Source of the DNA: Mallotus nudiflorus
Lineage: Eukaryota > Streptophyta > Magnoliopsida > Malpighiales > Euphorbiaceae
Assembly: GCA_947683625.1 (NCBI GenBank)
Contig: CANTUR010000675.1
Span: 1,583,501 to 1,647,500, forward strand
DNA length: 64,000 bases
Direction of reading: 5' to 3'
Below the pieces are notes generated by a model. It saw nothing but the letters and a program-made list of their open reading frames with translations. It was not told the origin of the DNA and did not search any database. A program made the translations under genes and the position numbers. Positions 1-11,875 of this stretch are shown piece after piece; the stretch's first letter is position 1; each line of letters starts with the position of its first letter.

Positions 1-1596
1 AGAGAGAATAAAAACCCTAATTAGTTATTATAAAAAAATATATGTTCTTTGCTTTTAAAGTCCAAAAAATCAATAAAAAACCATATAATCAATCTCAAAA
101 TGGTGACAATCTTAATCTGAGGGGCATTTAAACAGCATTTGCACAACATCTTCTACTCTTCTTTTTTCCTCTTTTATTTTGGTTTGATTTCTTTTTTTTA
201 TTTTTTATTTGATTCATTACTAATTAATTTTTTTATTTTTTTGTTTTGATTGATGTTCTATGGTACTCTGGAGATGAGGTTGGAGATATGTGATTTTGGA
301 TAGTGACCATTAGAAGAATCCATGGAATGCTATGGATTAAGATCTGTAAAACCCCCCATAGGATTTAGAATTTATGATTTCTGCATTGTTTTAATTTGCT
401 TTTGTTTTGGGTTGTAATTAATTTAATTTTAATTTTTGTACAGTAGTTTGTAATAGCCCCAATAGTGGAAAATAGTAGAATTTTATATTCTTTTCACTAA
501 AATTAATTAGTAATTTAGGTTCAATTAGGCAAAAAACAATTAAAATCAATGATAGGTGTAGATTAATTTAAGGTTGCATGTAAATTGATTTAGATTTTTT
601 TTTAGAAAATCACATAAATCTTGTGTTTAATATAATTTTGTTATGATTTTTTGTTTGGGTTTTATTTTTGGATCTTTTAGTTCTTTGGCCCCTAAGCCCA
701 TGTTAGGACCAAAACCATTTAATAAATAGGCTTAAAAATAATTTTTAGGTTCTAATTAATTTAAAATTAATTTAGGCCCATTTAGGTTAAATTAGATTTA
801 GACCCACTTTTAATTAATAAAATTAATATAGACTTTAGCCCACTAATTTATTTTATTTCTTTTTCTAAAATTAATTAGACGTTAGGCCCACTTCTAGTAA
901 TTAAAATTAATTTAGATTTAGCTCATCCCATTAATTTCATTTCTTTTAAAATAAATAGACTTAGGCTCTATTTTTATTTGAGTTAAAATTAAATTAGACT
1001 TATGCCCACTTAATAATATAATTTATTCTTTTAATAATATAATTTATTCTTTAAAATTTGTAGACAATAGGCTCATTCCCTTAGTTAATTAAAACAAATA
1101 GATTTAGTCTCACTAATTCAATTAAAATGTAGGACCATCTCTAGTCTAATTCACTTGTAAATAAAAATGTAGAATTAGCTAACTTTAATAAAATTAATCT
1201 AGCTTAGACATAAGGATGTTGCCTTTTGTATGCATTTTTTACATGTAATTTTATGACTTGTTGCCTTTTTAGGTTAGATGGATGTTTAATTAGGGTTTAA
1301 ATAAAATTGCATGTAATTAAAGAATAAGATAGTAATTCATAAAGTAATTCTAAATGAATATAAGACTGAAAGAAGTTAGTATTATGTTCCTAGAATTTCC
1401 TAGTTATGGTGCTAGCTTTCTTTTAGAGAATCGAGTACCACTAAAATGATTTGTCCCATTTATTACCCTGGGTGGTGACTCCTCATCTCCATGCCATGTC
1501 TTTATAATAATGGTTAATGTGTCCCCTAGGGCCCTGAGCCTAAACATTGTCGCAATTGTTAAAATCTTGGACACGCGCTAAACCCCATCATCTACA
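1..1596 (+). mobile_element. Partial LTR of a Tat-type Ty3/gypsy element (family G), sense strand, 5' part outside window
   Basis: This stretch is the reverse-complement counterpart of the two LTRs at 48037-50227 and 57557-59672. The same order is seen: an A/T-rich run of short 'taggccca'-type phrases, 'ctctaaaagaaagctagcacca' as its reverse, a GGTGGTGACTCC phrase at about 1471-1482, and the terminal 'cgctaaaccccatcatctaca'. It ends at 1596, where reverse transcriptase of element A begins with AGCAC, probably the target-site duplication. The matching left copy would lie outside the window. It could be a solo LTR or the 3' LTR of a whole element; this cannot be decided here. Confidence 0.8.
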
Positions 1597-1886
1597 AGCA
1601 CATATATCACTTGAGGATAGTACTGTAGACATTGAGAGAACATCATCTTTATGCTAAATTCTCTAAGTGTTATTTCTGGTTGGAGAGTGTTGCATTCCTT
1701 GGACATGTGGTGTCTAAAGATGGTATTCAGGTTGATCCACAAAAGATTTAGGTAGTGTCTGAATGGCCTAGACCGACATCAATCATATAGATTTGAAGTT
1801 TTCTGGGTTTGGTTGGGTATTATAAGAGATTTGTGTAGGATTTTTCAAGAATTATAGCTCTTATGACTCGCCTAACTTAGAAGAAC
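1597..1886 (+). pseudogene. Element A (Del/Tekay-like chromovirus) pol: end of reverse transcriptase
   Basis: Reading the plus strand gives a decayed C-terminal part of a gypsy reverse transcriptase: a TLREHHLYAKFSKC stretch, then FLGHVVSKDGIQVDP, then a LGLVGYYKRFV stretch. These match the thumb/connection segment that follows the YxDD box in Ty3/gypsy pol. In-frame TAG codons replace expected Gln at about 1631 and 1750. The upstream catalytic part is missing because the G-family LTR sits immediately to the left. Confidence 0.8.
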
Positions 1887-2345
1887 ATGAAGTTTGTATG
1901 GTCATATGCTTGTGAGAATGGTTTTCAGTTACTGAATGAGAAGTTGACCACAACTCCAGTTCTAACCTTACCTAATGGGGAAGACAAATTTATTGTGTAT
2001 TGTGATGCCTCTAGAGTCCGGCCAGGTTGTGTGTTGATGCAAAATGGTAGGGTGATAGCTTATGCTTTGAGGCGGTTGAAGAAGCAAGAACAGAATTATC
2101 CTACTTACGACCTAGAGATGGCAGCAGTGATCTTTGCTCTCAAGATTTGGAGACATTATTTGTACGGAGTGACTTATGAGATTTTCACAGATCACAAGAG
2201 TTTAAAGTACATAATCCAATAGAAAGATATGAACTTAAGGCAAAGGAGATGATTGGAATTACTAAAGGATTATGATTGTGATATTCTATACCATCCAGGC
2301 AAAGCTAATATGGTAGCAAATGCTTTCAGTAGGAAGTCCTTGAGT
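1887..2345 (+). pseudogene. Element A RNase H domain remnant
   Basis: The open stretch 1887-2222 encodes a gypsy RNase H. It contains FIVYCDASRVRPGCVLMQ (catalytic Asp in the YCDAS motif), YPTYDLEMAAVIFALKIWRHYL (with the catalytic Glu) and IFTDHKSLKYIIQ (catalytic Asp). It stops at a TAG at 2219-2221 where the family has Gln. The frame then continues with NLRQRR, LLKDYDCD, YHPGKANMVANAFSRKS up to about 2340. All three carboxylates I can place are still present, but the protein cannot be made as one piece. The phrase style (YLYGVTYEIFTDHKSL) is that of Del/Tekay elements. Confidence 0.85.
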
Positions 2346-3480
2346 AGGCTTGCTCACATTATTATGGAGAGGTGACCTTTGATCCAAGAGTTACATTAGT
2401 TAGTGGATCAAGGTTTGATGATAAAGATTAGCATATCAGAAGGACTGCTAGCTCAGTTCAGAGTCTGAATGTTGAGAGATATGATTAAGGCAGCTCAGAG
2501 CTGAGATCCTATTCTAGCAGAGCTTGAGGAGAATGTTCATGAAGGGAAGTTCACTGATTTTACACTTGATGATAAATGTGTTTTATGGATTAATGGTAGA
2601 TTATGTGTTCCTGATGTGGATAATTTAAAAGAAGAGATCTTAGAGGAAGCACATTATACAGCTCATAGTGTACATCTAAGTGTCACTAAGATGTACCATA
2701 ACATTCGAGATTTGTACTAGTGGGATGGATTGAAGAAAGATGTAGTTGATTATGTTTTTAAGTGCTTAACGAGTCAACAGGTGAAAGCTGAGTATCAGAA
2801 GCCTTCTAGGAAGCTTTAGCCTTTTCCTATTCCTGAGTGGACATAGGAGAGAATTGCTATAGATTTTGTGATTGGGTTACCTCGTTCGAAGGATGGATAC
2901 GATTATATTTGGGTGATTGTGGACAAGTTAACCAAATCAACTCACTTCTTACCAATTAAAACTACTTATTCTATAGCTAAGTTGGCTAAGCTATATGTTA
3001 AGCATATTGTGTGCCTTTATGGAGTGCCTGTTTCCATTGTATCTGATAGAGGTTCAGTGTTTACCTCTCAATTTTAGCAGAAGTTGAAGGAAGCAATGGG
3101 CACTAGGCTTGATTTCAGTACTGCTTTTCATCCTCAGATAAGTGGTTAATCTGAGAAAATAATCCAGACACTTGAGGATATATTGAGGATGTGTGTATTG
3201 GATCTTGGAGGTAGTTAGGATGATCATTTGCCATTGGTAGATTTTGCTTATAATAACAATGACCATAATAGTTTTGAAATGGCACCACATGAAACTCTGT
3301 ATGGAAGGAAGTGTATATCTCCTCTATATTGGGGTGAGATTGGAGAGAGCGTGTTAACTAGATAGGATATTATCTAGGATGCAACTGAGAAGGTTGCTGT
3401 GATCATAAGAAGATTAGAAACTGTAGCTAGCAGACAGAAGAGCTATGCGGATCCAAAATGTAGAGATATGGAATTTTAGG
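2346..3480 (+). pseudogene. Element A integrase remnant
   Basis: Plus-strand fragments spell a Ty3/gypsy integrase. There is a zinc-finger-like part ending before 2800 (a CLTSQQVKAEY phrase near 2765). The catalytic core has IDFVIGLPRSKDGYDYIWVI, VDKLTKSTHFLPI, YVKHIVCLYGVPVSIVSDRG and a STAFHPQISG stretch near 3118-3147. In-frame TAG codons lie at 2718-2720, 2817-2819, 2844-2846, 3076-3078, 3216-3218, 3363-3365, 3375-3377 and 3477-3479, nearly all where the family has Trp or Gln. One TAA replaces Gln near 3148. The domain order RT-RNase H-integrase is normal for gypsy elements. It is not functional. Confidence 0.85.
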
Positions 3481-3902
3481 TTGGAGATTATGTGCTTCTG
3501 AATATGTGTTCGATAAATGGTGTGATGAGATTTGGCAAGAAAGGAAAATTAGCACCTAGATATATTAGACTGTTTGAGGTTCTGAAGAGAATGGGCATGG
3601 TTGCATATCGGTTGGCTTTGCCTCTAAATCTATTTCAAGTGCATCCAATGTTCTATATCTCGATGCTAAGGAGGTATATTTCGAACCCTTCATATGTGTT
3701 GCAGCTTGAGAGTATAGAAGTGAACAAAGATTTAGTGTATGAGGAAGAGCCAATTGCAATAGTGGTTTATCAAGTTCGTCAATTGCATTTGAAGCAGATC
3801 CCGATAGTCAAGGTATTGTGGAGGAGCAACAACATAGAGGAACACATGTGGGAGATCGAAGCTAAGATGCAGGTGGCCTACCCTTACCTTTTTCCTCGAT
3901 GA
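3481..3902 (+). pseudogene. Element A C-terminal chromodomain-like tail
   Basis: An open stretch of 136 codons starting at 3492 follows integrase in the same element. It shows FGKKGKLAPRYIRLFEVL, then YRLALPLNLFQVHPMFYISMLRRY, which is the usual GPY/F-type region. A tail with VRQLHLKQIPIVKVLWRSNN and EEHMWEIEAKMQVAYPYLF follows. The last part matches the C-terminal chromodomain-related segment of Del/Tekay chromoviruses, thought to guide integration to heterochromatin. It ends at 3902, just before the polypurine tract, as expected. Confidence 0.75.
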
Positions 3903-3950
3903 ATTCCGATTTTATATTCTTTTATTTGAAAATTCGAGGACGAATTTTTG

Positions 3951-3963
3951 TAGGGGGGAAGAT
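3951..3963 (+). promoter_or_regulatory. Polypurine tract of element A
   Basis: The sequence taggggggaagat lies between the end of pol and the LTR start TGTTATAAC at 3964. This is the plus-strand priming site expected directly upstream of a 3' LTR. Confidence 0.8.
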
Positions 3964-4308
3964 TGTTATAACTCAATATTTTCATAAATTATTAAATTAA
4001 TTTTAAGATATACAGTGTTAATAAATATTTTAAATTTTATATATTTGGATTATGTTGGTATTTATTATATTTTATTTGGTAATAATATTAAATCAAAATT
4101 TAAAAGTTTAATTTATTGTTATATATTATTTATTTATTTAATAATAATATTATTGTTATTAATTATGAATAGTGTTAATTTAGTATAATTATTATATTTT
4201 AATATTTGTGGTAAGTTTAATTAGAAAATGAATATTTAATTAGAAAATGAATATTCAATTTAAAAATATTATTTTAATGCTATTTTGTCTTTTTCCTATT
4301 AAAAAACA

Positions 4309-4316
4309 TATAAAAA
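4309..4316 (+). promoter_or_regulatory. Candidate TATA box of the element A LTR
   Basis: TATAAAAA, in the context cataTAAAAACC, lies about 345 bases into the LTR. A long pyrimidine tract (4324-4399) follows it, as often seen around transcription starts of plant LTRs. No start site can be proven from sequence. Confidence 0.45.
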
Positions 4317-4323
4317 CCAAAAT

Positions 4324-4399
4324 TTACCTTTTTCCCTCCCCTTTTTCCTTCCTTCCTCTTCTTTTCCTCCCTCTTTCCCTTCCCTTTCCCCTTCTTTCT
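4324..4399 (+). repeat. Polypyrimidine tract in element A LTR
   Basis: Almost pure C/T sequence (runs of ttcc, ctcc and cttt) directly after the candidate TATA box. It explains the Lys/Arg/Gly/Glu-rich open frames seen on the other strand, which I do not regard as genes. Confidence 0.8.
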
Positions 4400-6856
4400 G
4401 CGTTTTTGCCGAAACTGAGTGCCACCATCGCACACTGCCAATGACGTCGCCTGGCAGCGATACCTCGCTGCCAGCACTCTCCAGCTCGCCACCACCATTT
4501 GTCCTCCCTTCCTCCTCCCTTCTCATTGCCTCCCTCTCCCCCTCGTTTCCATTCGATGCTGCCACCTTTTGGAGCTCGGCAGCGCCAATCCCAGCAACAC
4601 CAGGGGCAGAGACCAGACTTTTTTGAAAGTTCTTTCCTTGGGCTATGTTTTCCCCAAGGTAATTTCCCCAATTAACTTTGAATTGAACTTTAATTTTGTC
4701 AAATTGTAATTAGGGTTCATTTTTTAGTTCAATTGGTTTAAATTATGTGAAATTGATTTTAGATTAGTTAAATTGAAGTTGTAAGCTTCTAAAAACGTGT
4801 TTAAAATCAATTTTAGAGATAGTTGAATTTTAAACACTATTCTGGCTCGAGTACTTTTCACAAGGACTGTCTCGGCTCAAAAAATGATTTTTGTTTTTGA
4901 TAAATTCTATTAGTTAATTTTAAGCATGTTTTGTTAAGATACTATATTGAAATTGTGTTCCGATTATTTGTTACAAATTTTTGAAACTTTATGTGAAAAT
5001 TGAATTTTTGGAAAAATTAGTATAAATTAGTAAATTTTGTACTTTAATTGAAATTATTGTTAATTAGTATGTTTTGGATAATTTTGGAGTAATAAATAGT
5101 ATTAAAATAATTTTTACTGGTTATTTACTATTTTTAGCTAATTAATAATAATTTCTGAGATTATACTTAAATAATAGCTTATTTATTATTTTTATGATTA
5201 AATGGATTTTTAGCTATTTTTATTATATAATTGGGTAATTTAAATAATTATTTGTAAATTATGCTATTTAATTTTGAATATTTGAACAATAAATTTTTAT
5301 TAATATTATTTATTTATATTTGAGATTATATTAATTAATTTGAAAATAAATTATGTTTAATGTTTTTATTATTCAAATAAATTGTATTGACGTATTTTAT
5401 TGAGTTTTATGAATTTTAGTGATTTTTAATATTTATTTTTAAATTATGGATTTTTGTGTATTTTGGTTATCGGTTAGACAATTTATGTAATTCGGGGGCC
5501 TAACCCGAGAAGTTGTGCATTGTGAATATTGAAGTGTATTTGCTTGCAGGATCGACTCTACTTTTAGTAAGGAGATGTCCGTTTTATAAAGGAGACTCTA
5601 CTAAATTTTCGATAGAATTCTCGTAAAACATTATATCGGGTCGATTATGCATTTTTAAATTTTGGTCAAATCATGTCCTAGATTGAACCATTCTTTAGAA
5701 TTTCTAGAAGTACAAAATTAGGAATTCGAATATAATAATATTATTATTTATTTATTTTCTATAGTTACGCCGAGACCAAGGCCTATCGGACCAGGTCAGT
5801 CTAGTATTTTTAGAGGAGCACACAATTGAGTTATTATCATGTATATGCATTGCACGTAGAATATATATTTGTGAGCATCCATATTTTTATAATGTAATTA
5901 AGTATGATTTATTTTATTAAATGATTATATATATGTTTTGGTATATGTTTGGTATATTGATTTAAAAATGGATGCTACCATGTTGAAATTATGTATTTCA
6001 TTATTTTAATAATTATAAGATTTATTTGAAGGATAACAACATAACATGTTACCTAGTGGGCTACGCTAGGACTGTGTACGTACCAGTGCATTATATTTTA
6101 GGTTGATATTATAAGATATTTGATGTGAGATTTAAATAATCGGATATTGTGATTATGTGATAGAATGGTGTGGTTGCGGGAGCTTGGTTGACCTAATGTC
6201 TCAGGCCTAATCACGCTGACAGTGAGATTGCTAGAGCTCGGTTGACTTAGTGTCTCGGGGCTAGTCTACTTTTCAAAAATGGAAAAGAGAAATATTTTGG
6301 AATTAAGTGAGCTTGTTGGCTAGTGAGGTTTAGTGATCGAGGCTGTGGATATTTTAGGGTTATGCTCTAATCCTTCACCTAAAAAATTCTTATGCCGATG
6401 CTTGTACCGATGCTTGGTTGTATATGATTTTAAGTTGCATGTATATATATTATAATAAATCACTTAATGAAGTCTGACTCCCCTCAATATTTTTTTTCAA
6501 GATCTATTACATTAGACCTTCCTCATAGTACTATTCGTCAAACTCTTTCCTCTTCGGCTGATTTATGTAAATACTGAACCATCGTTTTCTTGTATTTTAG
6601 TAATCACTGCAATAGTAGTGCTATTGTGGTAGTAGTGTGTTGTTCTAGTTAGAGATCTTGTATTTGAATCATATATGAAGATATTTTTATTATGTTATGA
6701 TATAAAGATTTATGTTATATTAAATAAATTTTTAATTCTGGTGTATTTTTGTATTATTATTACATGTATTGTTTTTAAGGCTTGCTATAGATTCCGAATT
6801 TGAAAGAATTCATGTTCCCTAGCACCAGTTATTGCTCCCCAGTTTAGGTCGTGAGA

Positions 6857-7657
6857 TTTAATTGGGTTGCCTGCAAATACACTTGCAAATAATTATAAAG
6901 ATGGATTCTTTATCCTAGCCTTAATGACTAGGATTTATGGAATTGAGTGCATTTTCCAAGTCATTATTAGCAGAAAATCCTTATAACCTTTCTTTTAAGG
7001 TCATATGCATTTTAAAGATAAACGTGTTCCTAGGAAAATCAACCAAGACAAACCAAAATTACCCCTCACCAACTCGACTATTTTGCACAATCTATTACAA
7101 AAGGATTTAATAAATTACCTAAAAGAGTAATTGATTTTGGCAATGGTTCTAGCAGGCAAAGTTTTAAAAATATTACCATCTAGTCACCTACTGAATTGCC
7201 TATCACATCTATGTCGATTGGACAATTCCGAGTTTATTTGTTCTTAAATGAGTCACCCATAAAAAAACCTGCTTTTGGTTTGTTTTCCTAACTTTAGATG
7301 CATTTTAACAAATTTTTATATTTAATAGTTATGTGTTGCTCTTTTTTCTTTCCAGCCCTAACGGTCCATGTGATTAAGCCTCATAGAGAAACTGGTTCTT
7401 AACTTTTATTTTTTATAATTTTGGGAAAAAATGCTTTATTAGTTATGTATACTTAAAGACCTATAATAAATGTACTTTTTACTATATATATACATATCTA
7501 TTTTCCTGTTGTGTGCTTATATTAATATAATATGTTTTCACTACCCGCAACAAAGTGCGGGTAATTTTATTAGTGTGTATATATATATATGTGTGTGTGT
7601 GACTTGTAATATGTTTTTTTTTTCTGTATGTAGATTTCTTAATAGGAAAGAAAGGAA
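6857..7657. other. Spacer between element A and the hAT-1 element
   Basis: AT-rich sequence without a recognisable gene. It holds an (AT)n(GT)n microsatellite at 7579-7601. The left end of the hAT-1 element should lie here, but I could not identify its terminal inverted repeat. Confidence 0.6.
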
Positions 7658-8290
7658 ATGATGGCAAGCCCAATAATGATATTGGATGGAAATTTGCTAT
7701 GCCTAATAATAATAATAGATATAAAATGACTTGTAATTTTTGTTGGTGTGTGGTTACTAGTGGAATAATGAGATTTAAACAACATTTAGTAGGAAATGAA
7801 GGTGATGTTGTAGCATGTCCAAAAGTGCCACGTGCTATAAGAGAAGATATGAAAAAACTTATTTTAGAATGGCAAGCTAAGCAAAAATAAAAAAGGTTGC
7901 TAAACAACAACTTAAGGAAGAAATTGTACAAATGCATGAGAGTGGACAATATAACGACAGTGATGATGAAGAGGAGGAAGATGCAATAATGCAATATGCT
8001 AGGTAACAAAGCCTTCAACAAATTAAAATTAATTTATATAAAAGGTCTAATGGTGTTCACTATGATGCATGTGGATCTAGTGATAGTCAATAAAGAAAGC
8101 AAATAATGGGTCATTCTTTCAATGTCAAAAACACTTTTGATACACAAATTCTAAGGGGCAATGATCCATAATCTTCAAAATTTGCTCTTCTTCAATTATC
8201 AACACCAATTGAAAGATTGCGAGTTGTTAAAGTGGATTTAGAGATTGAAAGGGAAAGAAAGAAGTAGACCAAAATAAAATCTCATTAGTT
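7658..8290 (+). pseudogene. hAT-1 transposase, N-terminal BED zinc finger part
   Basis: Translation from the ATG at 7658 gives MMASPNNDIGWKF followed by CNFC, then GIMRFKQHLVG and the phrase VACPKVPRAIREDMK. This is the C-x2-C...H layout of a BED-type DNA-binding finger found at the N-terminus of plant hAT transposases. It is open to 7890, then breaks. An acidic DDEEEE-like block (gatgatgaagaggaggaagatg) follows at 7961-7982 in another frame. The antisense open frame at 7482-8021 is a shadow of this region. Confidence 0.8.
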
Positions 8291-9320
8291 TAAAAAAAGT
8301 AAAGAGAAGTTAATGAATACCTTCAGTCAATTTGTGGTTCATAATAGACTATAATTTCTAGTTGTTGAATCACCTTGGATATGACCTTTACTTAAAGTTG
8401 CTTTAGAAGTTGGACTGAACATTCCACCTCTAACAGCTTATGAGCTTGTAAACGTATGGTTGCTAAGGGAATATCAATTAATGAAAGAATATTGTATCTT
8501 TTATAGGGATTTGGAAGGAAAGAGGTGTATCTATATTATGTGATGCATGGATAAGCCTAACAAAAATGTCCATTATTAATTTTCTTATTTATTCAAATTG
8601 TGGCACGATTTTTCAAAAATCAGTGAATACATTTGATGTTGAGAAGAAAGATGGACATTATTACTTTCAATTGTTGTCAAAGAAGTTGGAGTTGATAAGG
8701 TTTTCCAAATTATTACTGATAATGATGTTGTAATTAAGTCAGTAAGAAAAATGCTGATAAACAAGTATCATCATCTATATTGGACAACATGTAGTGCTCA
8801 TTGCATTTATCTCATTTTAGAAGATATTGAGAAGAGAAGTCAAGAAAGTTGCTATATTGCAAAAGGGAAGAAAATCACCTAATTTAGTTATAATTATAAT
8901 TGGGTGACAAATTATATAAAGAAAATTACAGATGGTAAAGAGCTGCTTTGCCTTGGCATTACTAGATTTACTATCAATTTTATTGCATTGGAGAGTATTG
9001 TTTGTCATTATGAATATATTTGAATCACATATATAGGTAAATTCTAAATATGGAAGACTGTTATATTCAATAGCCATTGAAGTTAGGGAAATTATATTAG
9101 AAACAACAAGTAAAAGAAGACTTTTTTGGCAAAATGCAAATGAATTACTTAAAGTTCAAAAGCCTTTTTTGAAGACATTAAGGCTAGTTGATGGGGATGA
9201 TGAACCAACAATAAGATTTTTGTTTGATGCAATGGACAGATGCAAGATGGCCATTAAAGAAAATTGTTGATATCACAAGCATTATTAATCTATTATTGAT
9301 AGAAGATGGAATTTTTAATT
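8291..9320 (+). pseudogene. hAT-1 transposase, DUF659 and central catalytic region
   Basis: Several frames together show the DUF659 region of plant hAT transposases: a LCDAWISLTKMSIINFLIYSN block near 8530-8600, GTIFQKSVNTFDVEKKDGHYY, then YHHLYWTTCSAHCIYLILEDI near 8765-8830 and the LLCLGITRFTINFIALES block near 8943-8996. The hAT order AHC...LEDI...TRF is recognisable. The reading frame shifts and has stops, so it is dead. DUF659 marks the plant hAT branch with a BED finger and a late dimerisation region. Confidence 0.8.
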
Positions 9321-10060
9321 GCATCATGATTTACATGTTGCAGGTTTGTTATTTATAATTGTTACTAAATACTTTACTATTTTATTTATAAGGTATCAAT
9401 ATCTAAAATTATGTACTTGTTATCAGTTATTATTTCAACCTATAATATCAAATATGGAGATAAGTATGATATTCCATCTGATACTGAAGTCATGCAAGGA
9501 GTTTGAAATGTTATTAGAATGATTGAATCGAATAAAGAAGCATTAATTAATGCCCTTTTACAAGTGAGATTTATTATTGAAAGAACTTTTTCTTTATATA
9601 TGGATAATTACAATTATATTATTGGTTTATATTTTTTTATTATCGTGCAAATGTTTACTTTTCAAGAAAAGGGAGGATCTTCTAGAGAAACACTTGCTCT
9701 AAAAGCAATCAAGAATCAGCCCCCAGGTATCTTTTATCTTGATATATAATTTATGTTAATTAACTAATAAAAAATATTTAACTAGTTGAATATTGTTGGA
9801 TGATATAGTTGAGTCATTGATTAATTTTGGAGGGTCAACACCTAAACTTCAAAAAATTGTTATGAGAATCTTAAGTCAAACAACATCAGTAACAAATTAT
9901 GAAAGGAATTGAAGCACTTTTAGATTAATTCATACAAAGACTAGAAATAGATTTAAGTACAAAAAACTACACTATCTAGTCTATGTACATTATAATATGA
10001 AGTTGAAATTCTGAAATACAATATGAAAGTCACAATAAGAGTTAGAAGAAGCTTTTAATC
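9321..10060 (+). pseudogene. hAT-1 transposase, C-terminal dimerisation region with intron-like gaps
   Basis: From 9810 on the plus strand reads NFGGSTPKLQKIVMRILSQT, TSVTNYERN, STFRLIHTKTRNRFK and LHYLVYVHYNMKL, the hAT dimerisation block near the C-terminus of these transposases. Before it, MIESNKEALINALLQVRF (9519) and EKGGSSRETLALKAIKNQPP (to 9726) belong to the linker. Between 9727 and 9784 a gap that starts GTATCT and ends ACTAG interrupts the QPP...WW segment and could be an intron of about 58 bases. A second possible intron starts GTTTGTT at about 9342. Stops are present. Confidence 0.75.
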
Positions 10061-10770
10061 TGATGAACTTGGATGATATTTTTCATGAGCATGACCTTTT
10101 AAATCCATTATTGGAAGAATCAGAAGCTCCTTTACTTGATAGACAAGATCTTGATTAGTTGAATGATAAAGATAGTGAACAAGATCCTACAATTGATTTA
10201 ATTGAGCAAGAATTAGGTATGACTCCTCCATTTAGATATAGTGTTAATTCTCCTTAAGGCGATGGTGGTGAAAGTGATAAAGATGATGACAATGGTAAGA
10301 TAGTGATGGTGGTGGTGGTGGTGGTGGTGGTGATGATGATGATGGCAATAGTCGTCATTATGGTGGTGTAAGCGGATATCATAAGCCAATTGGATCAAGC
10401 CATGGATATTATTAAGATTCCAATTATTTAAATAATATCCCTTCATTTAATAATCCATCTGGTTCTCCAAATATTCCATCCAATTTTGCACCACAACAAC
10501 ATGAATTTGGATATGAAATTAGTGGAGATGAAAGTAGTTCTACTTCGACTACTACAAATTAAGATTATGGGTTTAGTCATTAAATAAATCCATTTGATCC
10601 TCTATAATATTATGGAATGCCCTTTGATAATTAGATTCAGTAAGATTAATGCCAAAGTTATCCAACTATATTTGAGAATCAAGTGAATACTTCTCAAAAT
10701 TATTTCCATCTCAAATTAACAACCAAAATATTGATGATTATAATGTTGGGCCTAGTAATTAAGATCCTCC
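10061..10770 (+). pseudogene. hAT-1 transposase, low-complexity Asp/Gly-rich C-terminal tail
   Basis: In frame with the dimerisation block the sequence encodes an acidic linker, then a Gly/Asp-rich tail (GDGGESDKDDDNG, a Gly run, DDDDGNS). A Ser/Pro/Asn-rich tail follows: PSFNNPSGSPNIPSNFAPQQ, SSSTSTTTN, INPFDPL, YYGMPFDN. Several TAA/TAG stops stand where Gln is likely. Such tails are common in this hAT group. The His-rich open frame on the opposite strand at 10213-10446 is an artefact of this repeat. Confidence 0.6.
10306..10343 (+). repeat. (GGT)n(GAT)n microsatellite in the hAT-1 tail
   Basis: About eight GGT/GTG units followed by four GAT units. In the transposase frame these encode Gly and Asp runs. 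Confidence 0.9.
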
Positions 10771-11499
10771 ATGTCACTTTTTTTGTGGTGGATCTATTAT
10801 TATTGTATCTATCAAAAAGTTTGTAATACTATTATATTAATATAATATAATTATTTACATATTAAAGGTTTGAAGTATTCTCTTATATCATTTTTTATTA
10901 TAGTAAATAATAATTTTTATATTATATTTCTTATTTTTTCAAATGTATATTTTTTAGTGCAACTATATGTTTTTAAGTAATTCTTAACTTATTATATTAG
11001 ATGTTAAAGTTTATTTTGCATTTTTTATTAGTATGGTGCATTTTATTGATTATTTTGCATTTTTTATAGTAGCGCCAAATGATACAATCTGAATCGATTT
11101 GATTAGTTTGATACCGTTACACTGTTACTGTTACCAATACTGAAATGGATCATAAAATCATTATTTAAAACCCTACCTTAGTTTCCTTTTTGCCCATTAT
11201 TTTGCCATATAAGCATCCCTATATATGCTACGCTAACTTTTCGATGTTGATTTCATCGAAAATCATTAAAAGGGGGATCACTATTACTGAAATTAAAATT
11301 CAGTGATTTTTATGAGCTCAATTGATTTTTTGGGACACTAGTAGGAAAAATGATATAAAGATAGGGACTGTGAGTGTAAATAACTTGACATTTATAATAG
11401 CATGACATAATGCCACTTGCCATTTTTTTTGTTAACTTATAGTTTGGAGCTTGACTTTATTATATTATATAGATATAGATAGGAACATCATCTAGTTCC
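10771..11499. other. Spacer holding the right end of hAT-1 and left flank of element C
   Basis: AT-rich, no coding trace. A 'ctgaatcgatttgattagtttgataccgtt' phrase near 11089-11118 has the style of a hAT subterminal region, but no inverted partner was found on the left. The start of the element C LTR is somewhere in 11300-11550 and cannot be fixed without its partner LTR. Confidence 0.5.
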
Positions 11500-11873
11500 T
11501 AACTGATCTAGTAGGATCTTTATTAATTAAAATAAATTATTATATATATTTATTATATAATAAATTATAATATATTTATTTACTATCTTAAACTAATGGT
11601 TTATAGTAATTAAAAATTTAAACCATTAATGTTTTGAGGTTTAAATTTATTTACTATTTTTCTTTAAGTTATTTTTAGTTATAAAAATATTTATATAAAG
11701 AGATGTTATTCAATTAATTAAAACAAGCAAAACTTAAAACATTTTCTTAGCTTTAATTTCTTTCTTTCTTATTTTCCTCTTCATTTCAAAAGAAAACTTC
11801 TTTTAAAAAGAAGTATAAATTCAAATTCCTTTAAATAGGAATTCTAATTTTTTTCCCTAGAAGTTTTGGATCA
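11500..11873 (+). mobile_element. Right part of the 5' LTR of element C (chromovirus-like gypsy)
   Basis: The LTR end is set by the primer-binding site that begins at 11876. Upstream lie a TATA-like TATATAAAG (11692-11700) and an AT-rich body. The start is uncertain because the 3' LTR is not in the window. Confidence 0.55.
11692..11700 (+). promoter_or_regulatory. Candidate TATA box, element C LTR
   Basis: TATATAAAG about 175 bases before the primer-binding site, a normal place for a short plant LTR promoter. Confidence 0.45.
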
Positions 11874-11875
11874 AA

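Larger units (their letters stand above)
3964..6856 (+). mobile_element. 3' LTR of element A (Del/Tekay-like), about 2.9 kb
   Basis: It starts with TGTTATAAC directly after the polypurine tract. I end it at 6856, after an 'agcaccagttattgctcc' to 'gtttaggtcgtgaga' block that has the form of a Del-type LTR end; the usual final CA would be GA here. Inside are a TATA box near 4309, a pyrimidine-rich tract, a GC-richer leader at 4400-4625, and two blocks at 6170-6260 with 'gagcttggttgacctaatgtctc' that recur within the LTR. Open frames between 4247 and 4709 on both strands are by-products of this biased composition. The 5' partner is outside the window, so the exact end is inferred. Confidence 0.7.

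Noticed and set aside
4247..4709. Several overlapping open frames on both strands, Lys/Glu/Arg-rich or Ser/Pro-rich
   Set aside because: They follow the polypyrimidine tract and GC-richer leader of the element A LTR; all frames are open because of composition.
7482..8021. 179-codon open frame on the minus strand, the longest in the window
   Set aside because: It lies opposite the BED finger part of hAT-1 and shows only hydrophobic low-complexity text.
10213..10446. Open frame with a long poly-His run on the minus strand
   Set aside because: It is the complement of the (GGT)n(GAT)n repeat in the hAT-1 tail, with no family support.
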